A stretch of 14,954 nt of DNA from Clostridiales bacterium UBA6330 (GTDB taxonomy: Bacteria; Bacillota; Clostridia; Oscillospirales; CAG-272), in the NCBI GenBank assembly GCA_002438075.1, contig DJSQ01000097.1, forward strand, positions 1-14,954. Reading direction: 5' to 3'. Below, piece after piece: positions 1 to 6,405 of the stretch. The stretch's first letter is position 1. Each line of letters begins with the position of its first letter. The notes beneath the pieces are model-generated. The model ran no database searches. It was not told the origin of the DNA and saw nothing but the letters and a program-made list of their open reading frames with translations. The position numbers and the translations under genes are program-made.

Positions 1-1
1 T

Positions 2-1222
2 GACCTGAATGCTTTTGAGGGACATCTCACCCCGAATGACACGGTTTCCGAGGTCCTGTATTTGCAGGGAACCATGGCAACGGATGCGGGAAATGACTAT
101 CAGGGAAAAGAACTGAAGGGCATTTCTATCACCGTAGTTGCAACGCAGGATACGGTTGAGAAGGACAGCAAGGATGAAAAGTACGATGAGAACGCAACGC
201 TCCCGATTGTTGCTTCGATTGCAGACCTGAATACTAACATGACCGCCGCTTCCATCCCGATGGCAAAGAATCCTGACGGAACCGAGAGCGCTACCAAGCA
301 CGTTCCCGTGATTGTTCCTGTTGGAGAGAAGGCAGCAGAGGATATCACATATTTCGAGCACAATTCCGGTTACACGGGCAAGGGCGTGATGTTCGGTAGC
401 ACCAATCTGAACAGCTATGCGGCGGCTCCTGCCAATGCGGGTGACTACACCTTTATTTTCAGAGATGGTACTGTCAACAGTGCGGCTACGGGATATACCT
501 CTATTGACAACTTGAAGGATACCTCGGTTTATATGCTGGTCCCGGGTAACAGTGATGTTGTGTTTGAGAACATGACCTTCAACGGCGTTGTCAGCTTTGA
601 TATCCAGATGTATACGTCTCCGTGGAGCTATCTCAACTCTATCACATTTAAGAATTGCACCTTCAATGGTATTGTGGTAGGTTCTTGCCCCGCGGTCAAG
701 GCAACCTTTGACGGATGCACCTTTAAGAATTATACTAACGCCGCCCCCGACTCTGCAAACAACTCCAACCCGATTTGGTGGCGTGCGGCTACAGGCTACT
801 GGGGCGAAGGTGCGGACGAGAGTGTGCATTCTCTGGAAGAATTCACCTTCATTAACAACAAGGTGACCAGCACGCGTCCTGTGAAGATTGAGCGCATCGG
901 TTGGAACTGCACGGCGAAGATTACCATTCTGGACAATGAGTTTGATATCAGCGCACAGGCGGGTGATACCGTAACCAAGAACATGGCAATCAACATCGGT
1001 CAGAAGGATAGCACAAGCAAATTCATTTTGATTGACGATGGAAACACCATTTCCGCAAATACGGCTTCGCTGTATACTGCGGCGCTTACAGATGGCTCCA
1101 ATCAGTACGTTGTGGTCTCCGGTTCGCAGGTCCTTGACAGAAACGGAAAGGATAAGACCATCACCGCAATGGTTTGGAAAACCACAACGGGCGAGACCTT
1201 TGAAATGAAAACCATTAAGTGA
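2..1222 (+). CDS. Secreted SipW-dependent (TasA/camelysin-like) protein with beta-helix repeats, 5'-truncated by the window edge
   Basis: The reading frame is open from base 2, so the start and any signal peptide lie outside the window; 406 residues are visible. Near the N-terminal edge, the segment with GNDYQGKEL (from about residue 31) followed by a VVATQDTVEKDS-like stretch is the pattern that ends the TasA/camelysin-like domain of proteins exported with a SipW-type signal peptide in Clostridia. From about residue 184 to 250 there are several short turns of the form hydrophobic-F-x-N/G-x-x-F-N/K (VVFENMTFNGV, ITFKNCTFNGI, ATFDGCTFKNY), typical of a right-handed parallel beta-helix. No transmembrane segment, LPXTG motif or other anchor is visible at the C-terminus, so it is probably released or bound to another envelope protein. 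Composition is rich in Asn, Thr, Ser and Gly, and the codon use is less GC-biased than downstream genes. The role is unknown: a matrix, adhesin or glycan-binding function is possible. The family assignment is moderately sure. Confidence 0.7.
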   Translation, partial: DLNAFEGHLTPNDTVSEVLYLQGTMATDAGNDYQGKELKGISITVVATQDTVEKDSKDEKYDENATLPIVASIADLNTNMTAASIPMAKNPDGTESATKHVPVIVPVGEKAAEDITYFEHNSGYTGKGVMFGSTNLNSYAAAPANAGDYTFIFRDGTVNSAATGYTSIDNLKDTSVYMLVPGNSDVVFENMTFNGVVSFDIQMYTSPWSYLNSITFKNCTFNGIVVGSCPAVKATFDGCTFKNYTNAAPDSANNSNPIWWRAATGYWGEGADESVHSLEEFTFINNKVTSTRPVKIERIGWNCTAKITILDNEFDISAQAGDTVTKNMAINIGQKDSTSKFILIDDGNTISANTASLYTAALTDGSNQYVVVSGSQVLDRNGKDKTITAMVWKTTTGETFEMKTIK

Positions 1223-1234
1223 CATCTGATTTTT

Positions 1235-1268
1235 ACCGCCCCGCTCTCCCGAGCGGGGCGGTTTTTTT
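1235..1268 (+). terminator. Rho-independent terminator of the secreted protein gene
   Basis: A perfect 12-bp GC-rich stem (1235-1246 with 1251-1262) closes a 4-nt loop and runs into seven T residues. It begins 12 nt after the TGA at 1220-1222. It isolates the secreted protein gene from the promoter at 1320. Confidence 0.95.
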
Positions 1269-1319
1269 GCCCGTTTGCCGATTCTGCAAACAAAAATTCG
1301 AGAAAATCCGCAAAAGCTA

Positions 1320-1348
1320 TTGTAAAATGTTCCACGATTTGGTATAAT
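1320..1348 (+). promoter_or_regulatory. Sigma-A promoter for the membrane protein/metG transcription unit
   Basis: The -35 is TTGTAA (1320-1325) and the -10 is TATAAT (1343-1348), with a 17-bp spacer and an extended -10 TGG at 1340-1342. It lies 31 nt upstream of the start at 1380, leaving a short untranslated leader with no visible T-box or other riboswitch, although metG is in the unit. Confidence 0.85.
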
Positions 1349-1379
1349 ATAAGGTGGTTTTACGGAGGGAGGGATACGA

Positions 1380-2156
1380 ATGAAGCAAAAAACGCTGTCG
1401 GCGGAGGCTTGGCGCGAATTATGGCGGGACACAACGGCGGTCCTGTCGCGCGACGGCAACCGTTTACGTCTCATTTCGGCAACGTTGATTGTTGCAACCG
1501 CCGCCCTGCCGTATCTGCTCCTGCTTCAGCTGGCGGGGCTTCTGCTCTCGCTTGAGGGCTTGACCGCAGGGGGCGCGGCGCTGATTTCCTATGTCTTGGC
1601 GGTGCTCCTGCTCCTGTTGACCCTGTTTCTCACGCTCCCGCTCGTGTCGGGGCTGTTCTATCTCGCTGAGCGAATGGAGGCGGACGAGGAAACCGCGCTC
1701 GCGGACGTATTCCATGCCTTTACAAGCGGCGCGGCTTACCGTTCCGCTCTGCGCGTGGGGCTGTGCTTGGCGCTCCCGCTTGCCGCGCTGTATGCGGCGC
1801 CGCGTGTAACGGTTGCGGTGCTTGCGGGCTTTGCAGGACATCAACTGATGCGCTGGGTCTTGGTCGCGCTCGCGGCGGTGGCTGCGGACTGCCTGCTGAT
1901 TTTCCTGCTTCTCGGCGGCTTCCGTTGGGTCTTTGCGGTTTTTCGTTGTGGAAACGGGCAAACACGCGCAGGGAGCGCGCGGCGTGCGGGGGCTTGGTAT
2001 TGGGGGCATTTTCTGCCGCATCTGATTCTCTCGGTGCTCTCGCTCCTGATTTATCTGCTCGCGGACCTTCTGCCGCGGATGCTGATTTCCTATTTCCGCC
2101 TGTGGCGAAGGCTGACGGGCGATGCTACTATTGACGATGCTTCGATCGGAGGATGA
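1380..2156 (+). CDS. Polytopic membrane protein of unknown function
   Basis: The gene encodes 258 residues. The ATG at 1380 is preceded by a purine-rich Shine-Dalgarno stretch (GGAGGG, 1364-1369, continuing to 1373), and a consensus promoter is close upstream. The protein has a charged N-terminus of about 30 residues and then about five strongly hydrophobic segments, near residues 32-56, 64-92, 121-148, 158-182 and 206-230. The loops are Arg-rich, and no catalytic motif, ATP-binding site or transport signature could be recognised. Leu and Ala dominate. It is the first gene of the metG unit: its TGA (2154-2156) overlaps the end of the metG ribosome-binding site (2148-2152) by context, so the two are probably translated together. 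It could belong to one of the many DUF membrane families of Clostridia, but no specific family is claimed. Confidence 0.75.
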   Translation: MKQKTLSAEAWRELWRDTTAVLSRDGNRLRLISATLIVATAALPYLLLLQLAGLLLSLEGLTAGGAALISYVLAVLLLLLTLFLTLPLVSGLFYLAERMEADEETALADVFHAFTSGAAYRSALRVGLCLALPLAALYAAPRVTVAVLAGFAGHQLMRWVLVALAAVAADCLLIFLLLGGFRWVFAVFRCGNGQTRAGSARRAGAWYWGHFLPHLILSVLSLLIYLLADLLPRMLISYFRLWRRLTGDATIDDASIGG

Positions 2157-2160
2157 AAAC

Positions 2161-4116
2161 ATGAAAGAAAGCTACTATCTGACAACCGCGATTGCGTATG
2201 CTTCGCGCAAGCCGCACTTCGGCAACACCTACGAGGTGATTATGGCGGATGCCGTGGCGCGCTATCAACGGGCGCTCGGCAAGGACGTCTTTTTCTGCAC
2301 GGGAACGGACGAGCACGGGCAGAAGATTGAGAATTACGCCAAAGAGAAGGGCATCACCCCGCAGGCATATGTGGACGGCGTTTCGGGCGAAATTCGCGGG
2401 GTCTGGGACCTGATGAACGCAAGCTACGACTACTTCATCCGCACAACCGACGAAGCCCATGTCAAAGCCGTGCAAAAGATTTTCCGCCGCTTCTATGAGC
2501 AGGGGGACATTTACAAGAGCGAATACGAGGGCTGGTACTGCACGCCCTGCGAATCCTTCTTTACCGCAACGCAGGCGGAGGGCGGCAAGTGCCCCGACTG
2601 CGGCGCGCCGCTGACGCAGGCAAAGGAGGAGGCGTACTTCTTCAAAATGAGCAAGTATGCCGACCGCCTTATGACCTACATTGACGAGCACCCCGACTTC
2701 ATTCAGCCCGAGCTGCGGAAGAAGGAAATGGTCAACAACTTCCTCAAGGCGGGCTTGCAGGACCTCTGCGTGTCGCGGACCTCGTTCAAATGGGGCATCC
2801 CCGTTGATTTTGACGACCGCCATGTTGTGTATGTCTGGCTGGACGCGCTGACGAACTATATCACGGCGCTGGGCTACGACCCCGACAAGACCTATGCCGA
2901 GCAGTCGGAGCATTTCCGCCGCTACTGGCCTGCCGACGTGCACATCATCGGCAAGGACATCCTGCGTTTCCACACCATCTACTGGCCGATCTTCTTAATG
3001 GCGCTCGACCTGCCCCTGCCGCGACAGGTGTTCGGTCACCCGTGGTTCAACTTCGGAACGGACAAGATGTCGAAATCCAAGGGTAACGTCATCTATGCAG
3101 ACCAGTTGGCGGAGCATTTCACGGTGGACGGCGTGCGCTACTATGCGCTCTCCGAAATGCCCTTTACAAGCGATGGCTCAATCACCTATGAAGCGGTGAT
3201 TAAGCGCTATAACACCGATTTGGTCAACAACCTCGGAAATCTGGTCAAGCGCACGCTGGATATGGAGAAGAAGTATTTCGGCAAGGTCATTCCCGCGCCG
3301 CAGGGCGAGGAGGGGACCGACCGCGAACTGAAGGAGACCTGTCTCTCCGCATTTGCCGACATGAAGGCGGAAATGGACGCGTTCCATATTGCCGATGCGC
3401 TGGAGCATATCTTCGCAATGCTCAGCCGCGCGAATAAGTATATCGACGAAACCACGCCGTGGAGCCTTGCAAAAGACGAGGCGAACCGCGGGCGTTTGGG
3501 CACGGTACTCTATAACCTGATGGAGACCATCCGCTTTGGCGCGGTGATGCTCCTGCCGTTCATTCCCGCAACCGCAGAGGAGATTCTGAACGAGCTGAAC
3601 ACCGACCGCCGCGACTTTGCGTCCCTCGAGACCTTCGGCGCGCTCCGCGCAGGCGATACCGTGGGCGATTCCCGCGTCCTGTTTGCAAGAGCAGACGAGG
3701 AAAAGGAGCTTGCCGCATTTGAAGCCGAGCGTCAGGCACAGCTTGCGACGCTGAAAAAGGACGAGCCGACAAAGCCCGAGAAGCCCGAGGGCTGTGCCCT
3801 GATTGGCATCGAGGACTTCATGAACGTGGAGCTTCGCACCGCCAAAGTGCTGGCTTGCGAGCCGGTCCCGCGTGCCAAGAAGCTGTTGAAGCTGCAATTG
3901 GACCTCGGCTATGAGCAGAGACAGGTCGTGTCGGGTATTGCAAAGTGGTATAAGCCCGAGGATTTGATCGGACGGAAGCTGATTGTGGTTGCAAACCTCA
4001 AGCCCGCAACCCTGTGCGGCGTGGAGTCCAACGGCATGGTCCTCGCCGCAGGAGAAGAAACCGTCCGCGTGGTCTTCCTCTCCGACGATACCCCGCTCGG
4101 CGAACGGGTCAGATAA
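2161..4116 (+). CDS. metG: Methionyl-tRNA synthetase with C-terminal tRNA-binding domain
   Basis: Class I aminoacyl-tRNA synthetase of 651 residues that charges tRNA-Met with methionine using ATP in the cytoplasm. The start is ATG 2161, because GGAGG at 2148-2152 sits 8 nt before it; an upstream in-frame ATG at 2122 would add 13 non-homologous residues. The HIGH motif appears as HFGN (residues 19-22). TGTDEHGQ follows at 47-54. A zinc knuckle in the connective domain has cysteines at 127, 130, 144 and 147. KMSKS is intact at 302-306. Residues from about 551 to the end form the Trbp111-like dimerisation/tRNA-binding OB domain (FMNVELRTAKV, ending in GMVLAAG). This is the full length of the long Firmicutes form. 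It is joined to the upstream membrane protein gene and is followed by a hairpin-rich spacer before gpsA and tatD. In Bacillus the same metG-tatD neighbourhood occurs without gpsA. Confidence 0.97.
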   Translation: MKESYYLTTAIAYASRKPHFGNTYEVIMADAVARYQRALGKDVFFCTGTDEHGQKIENYAKEKGITPQAYVDGVSGEIRGVWDLMNASYDYFIRTTDEAHVKAVQKIFRRFYEQGDIYKSEYEGWYCTPCESFFTATQAEGGKCPDCGAPLTQAKEEAYFFKMSKYADRLMTYIDEHPDFIQPELRKKEMVNNFLKAGLQDLCVSRTSFKWGIPVDFDDRHVVYVWLDALTNYITALGYDPDKTYAEQSEHFRRYWPADVHIIGKDILRFHTIYWPIFLMALDLPLPRQVFGHPWFNFGTDKMSKSKGNVIYADQLAEHFTVDGVRYYALSEMPFTSDGSITYEAVIKRYNTDLVNNLGNLVKRTLDMEKKYFGKVIPAPQGEEGTDRELKETCLSAFADMKAEMDAFHIADALEHIFAMLSRANKYIDETTPWSLAKDEANRGRLGTVLYNLMETIRFGAVMLLPFIPATAEEILNELNTDRRDFASLETFGALRAGDTVGDSRVLFARADEEKELAAFEAERQAQLATLKKDEPTKPEKPEGCALIGIEDFMNVELRTAKVLACEPVPRAKKLLKLQLDLGYEQRQVVSGIAKWYKPEDLIGRKLIVVANLKPATLCGVESNGMVLAAGEETVRVVFLSDDTPLGERVR

Positions 4117-4130
4117 CGAACGCGGAAAAA

Positions 4131-4306
4131 GGGAATTTGGGTTAAAATTTTCGCCCGCCTTTTCTAAAAGGCGGCACGGGTCCAGCGCCGTGGAGCGCTG
4201 GTCGCCGCCCGCAGGCGGCGAAATTCCCCAAACGGCGTTTCTTTTTGCAGCTTTGCGCAGCAAAGTGTGCTTTTCTCTTTGCGCCTCCTACAAGCAAAGA
4301 AAAAGC
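4131..4306 (+). repeat. Multi-hairpin intergenic element with a cloverleaf-like fold (possible dispersed repeat)
   Basis: Between metG and gpsA an outer 8-bp pairing (4131-4138 with 4221-4228) encloses three consecutive hairpins: 4155-4163 with 4166-4174 (GCC/TTT-rich), 4182-4188 with 4195-4201 (CCAGCGC/GCGCTGG), and 4202-4209 with 4214-4221 (TCGCCGCC/GGCGGCGA). The last two touch without a gap. Two more hairpins follow: 4251-4256 with 4260-4265 (3-nt loop), and 4269-4282 with 4294-4306 (13 pairs, one bulged C). Open frames on either strand across it are low-complexity, Arg/Lys-rich and start without good ribosome-binding sites. The architecture resembles REP/MITE-like elements scattered between genes. 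Only one copy is in the window, so dispersal is inference. It could instead be a structured RNA. Confidence 0.55.
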
Positions 4307-4350
4307 GTGAGAAAAATCTGCACTTTTTATCATCCAACATTCCATAATTC

Positions 4351-4379
4351 GGAAAACGGGACCGCAAGTCCCGTTTTCC
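4351..4379 (+). terminator. Perfect 12-bp hairpin just upstream of gpsA (possible weak bidirectional terminator)
   Basis: Positions 4351-4362 pair perfectly with 4368-4379, with a 5-nt loop (CGCAA). The GC core (CGGGAC/GTCCCG) is flanked by AAAA and TTTT, as in bidirectional terminators, but no extra T-tract follows. It ends 5 nt before the gpsA Shine-Dalgarno. It could partly terminate the metG transcript or protect the 5' end of a gpsA-tatD message. No convincing promoter was found between it and metG. Confidence 0.55.
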
Positions 4380-4384
4380 AATGA

Positions 4385-4401
4385 AAGGAGCTCACCCATT
4401 G
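4385..4401 (+). promoter_or_regulatory. Ribosome-binding site deciding a TTG start for gpsA
   Basis: AAGGAG at 4385-4390 lies 8 nt before TTG 4399-4401. The in-frame ATG at 4381 overlaps this Shine-Dalgarno and has no site of its own upstream, only the hairpin. The TTG start gives an N-terminus (MNITVIGCG) that matches the Rossmann beginning of the GpsA family. Confidence 0.85.
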
Positions 4402-5382
4402 AATATTACGGTTATCGGTTGCGGCAGATGGGGTTCGCTGATTACTTGGTACCTCGACCGCAGGGGACACAACGTCACACTCTACGGTCGCGCAGGGTCG
4501 CGGCATATGCAGGCGTTCCTCGAAACGCGCGCGAACGACCTGCTCACACTCCCCGAAAGCGTCACCCTCTCCACCGACCTTTCTGCCGCCACGCAGGACG
4601 CGGAGGTCCTGATTCTTGCCGTTGCGTCCCAAGCCCTGCGCGGGCTCATGGACGAATTGCGCCCGCTGAACCTGCAAAATCGCGCCTTTGTCCTTTGCAT
4701 GAAGGGCATTGAGATTGGCACGGGCAAGCGCCTCTCCGAAATCGTGCGCGAGAATACCGACCCCTCAAACGGCGTTGCGGTCTGGCTCGGTCCCGGGCAC
4801 GTTCAGGAATTCTATGCGGGTATCCCGAACTGCATGGTCATCGACAGCGACGACGAGGCACTCAAAGCCCGTCTGGTGGATGCCTTTTCGGGGGACCTCA
4901 TCCGCTTCTATTACGGGCAGGACCTGCTCGGCAACGAAATCGGAGCCGCCTCCAAAAATGTCATCGGCATTGCCGCAGGGTTTCTCGACGGCATGGGGCT
5001 TTCCACGCTCAAGGGCGCGCTGATGAGCCGCGGAACCCGCGAGATTGCCCGCCTGATTGAGGCGATGGGCGGCAATCCCTTTTCCGCCTACGGACTGTGT
5101 CATCTCGGCGACTATGAGGCAACCGTCTTTTCGCCCTACTCCCACAACCGCAGCTTTGGAGAAGCCTTTGTAAAGGGCGAGCCGTACACCGCGCTTGCCG
5201 AGGGCTATTACACCGCCGCCGCCATGCAAACGCTGAAGGCGCGCTACGGGGTCGATTTGCCCATCTGCGATGCGGTTTACCGTGTCCTCTACGAGGGCGC
5301 GGACGCGAAGCGGGAGATTGACGGACTGTTCCATCGCTCGCTGAAGCGGGAGATTGACGGCAAGTGCTGTCGGGAGGTCTGA
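4399..5382 (+). CDS. gpsA: Divergent GpsA-like NAD(P)H-dependent glycerol-3-phosphate dehydrogenase
   Basis: The protein has 327 residues from the TTG start chosen on its ribosome-binding site. It should reduce dihydroxyacetone phosphate to sn-glycerol 3-phosphate, the backbone for phospholipid synthesis, in the cytoplasm. The N-terminal Rossmann loop reads GCGRWGS (7-13). CMKGIE (100-105) carries the conserved Lys102. A second conserved lysine is Lys186 in ASKNVIGIAAG, at the start of the helical domain. Substrate-phosphate residues appear as HNRSFG, with Asn250 and Arg251. The usual GPSF motif is replaced by GPGH (near residue 133), and GLGDL by HLGDY, so it is a diverged member. It lies between metG and tatD, an unusual place for gpsA, and its last codons contain the tatD ribosome-binding site, so the two are coupled. 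A related sugar- or polyol-phosphate dehydrogenase activity is possible. Confidence 0.83.
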   Translation: MNITVIGCGRWGSLITWYLDRRGHNVTLYGRAGSRHMQAFLETRANDLLTLPESVTLSTDLSAATQDAEVLILAVASQALRGLMDELRPLNLQNRAFVLCMKGIEIGTGKRLSEIVRENTDPSNGVAVWLGPGHVQEFYAGIPNCMVIDSDDEALKARLVDAFSGDLIRFYYGQDLLGNEIGAASKNVIGIAAGFLDGMGLSTLKGALMSRGTREIARLIEAMGGNPFSAYGLCHLGDYEATVFSPYSHNRSFGEAFVKGEPYTALAEGYYTAAAMQTLKARYGVDLPICDAVYRVLYEGADAKREIDGLFHRSLKREIDGKCCREV

Positions 5383-5384
5383 CG

Positions 5385-6215
5385 GTGGCAATCGGCGGAA
5401 TTTTTGACAGCCACGCGCACTATTTCGACCGCCGCTTTGAAGCGGAGGCGGGCGGGGCGGATGCGATTCTCTCGCAGATTATGCCCGACCCCGTGGCACA
5501 TATCGTCAACGTTGGCACGAACCCCGAAAACTCCGCTGTGGCGGTAAAGCAGGCGGCGTGCTACGCGGGAATGTTTGCCGCAGTCGGCATCCACCCCGAG
5601 GATTGTCACTACCTGCCCGACGAGACGCGCGCAATGGACTGCCTGCGGTCGCTTCTCGGAACGGCGGAGAGCCGACGGCGGGATAAAATCGTTGCACTCG
5701 GGGAAATCGGGCTGGACTATCACTATGAAAACTACGGCGAAATCCCGTTGGATAAGGCGAAGGAAATGCGCTTTTTCGAGGCACAGCTGGATTTGGCGGA
5801 GGAATCGGACCTGCCTGTGATTATCCACGACCGCGAGGCGCACGGCGATTGCTTTGAAGCGGTCCTGCGGCATCCGAAGGTGTGCGGCGTGTTCCACAGC
5901 TACAGCGGAAGCGCGGAAATGGCGCACGAGCTGGTGCGGCGCGGGTGGTATGTCTCCTTTTCGGGGACCCTGACCTTCAAAAATGCCGCGCGCGTGCGGG
6001 CGGTTGCGGAGACGGTCCCGTTTGAGCGGATTTTGGTGGAAACCGACGCACCTTACCTCGCGCCGCACCCTTTGCGCGGGAGCCTGAACCATTCGGGACT
6101 GCTGGTCCATACCCTTGCCGCGCTCGCCGAGGTCAAGGGCTGTACCCCCGAATTTGCCGCGCAAAAAACGGCTGAAAATGCCGAAAATCTGTTCCGAATC
6201 GCCGATTTTGTGTAA
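5385..6215 (+). CDS. tatD: TatD-family metal-dependent deoxyribonuclease
   Basis: A 276-residue TIM-barrel hydrolase of the TatD/YabD family; members are Mg-dependent 3'-5' exonucleases acting on DNA (and RNA) in repair and degradation. The start is GTG 5385, because GGGAGG at 5372-5377 lies 7 nt before it, inside the end of gpsA; an upstream GTG at 5364 would place this site within the gene. All metal ligands are present: HxH (His10, His12), Glu107 in ALGEIGLDYH, His148 in VIIHDREAH, His171 in GVFHSYSG, and Asp221 in LVETDAPYL. The GIHPED signature is also present. Length is normal for the family (about 255-280). Only 2 nt separate it from the gpsA stop, indicating one transcript. In many Firmicutes tatD follows metG directly; here gpsA has been inserted between them. 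Confidence 0.95.
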   Translation: MAIGGIFDSHAHYFDRRFEAEAGGADAILSQIMPDPVAHIVNVGTNPENSAVAVKQAACYAGMFAAVGIHPEDCHYLPDETRAMDCLRSLLGTAESRRRDKIVALGEIGLDYHYENYGEIPLDKAKEMRFFEAQLDLAEESDLPVIIHDREAHGDCFEAVLRHPKVCGVFHSYSGSAEMAHELVRRGWYVSFSGTLTFKNAARVRAVAETVPFERILVETDAPYLAPHPLRGSLNHSGLLVHTLAALAEVKGCTPEFAAQKTAENAENLFRIADFV

Positions 6216-6276
6216 AATTGCCAAAAAGCGGCGATGGAATTCTACATTCCGTCAGTCATAGAGTTCAGCTTCGCTC

Positions 6277-6305
6277 TTGCAAAATCCTTTTTTGTGTGAT
6301 ATAAT
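6277..6305 (+). promoter_or_regulatory. Sigma-A promoter for the EF-G-like gene
   Basis: The -35 is TTGCAA (6277-6282) and the -10 is TATAAT (6300-6305), with a 17-bp spacer and an extended -10 TGA (6297-6299). Transcription would begin near 6312, leaving a leader of about 95 nt before the ATG at 6406. The leader has a small hairpin (6325-6329 with 6336-6340) and three ACGGT repeats (6328, 6343, 6353). No known riboswitch was recognised in it. Confidence 0.87.
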
Positions 6306-6405
6306 AAAAGAAAGCAGGAAAATCCGCACGGTTTTGTGCGTTACGGTCCATAACGGTTTGATTTTCGGCTAAACTGAAGAAAGGTTCACAGAAAAGGGTA
6401 TTACA

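Noticed and set aside
1246..1256. The 11-mer CTCCCGAGCGG shared by the first terminator and the inverted repeat at 13769-13779
   Set aside because: Both are parts of GC-rich palindromes with similar arms. The shared stretch is short and the flanks differ, so common origin is not supported.
1349..1379. T-box or S-box riboswitch before the metG unit
   Set aside because: The leader from promoter to first start is only about 25 nt, too short for either, and none of their conserved elements is present.
3178..4263. 361-codon minus-strand open frame opposite metG
   Set aside because: Antisense to well-defined MetRS domains, with no motif and no ribosome-binding site.
4343..4348. CATAAT as a possible -10 for a gpsA promoter
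   Set aside because: No acceptable -35 at 16-18 bp upstream (GCACTT), and the box lies directly against the hairpin.
4142..4399. Arg/Lys-rich open frames on the minus strand between metG and gpsA
   Set aside because: They run across the hairpin cluster, lack good ribosome-binding sites, have low-complexity composition, and overlap the 5' end of gpsA. They are by-products of the repeat-like element.
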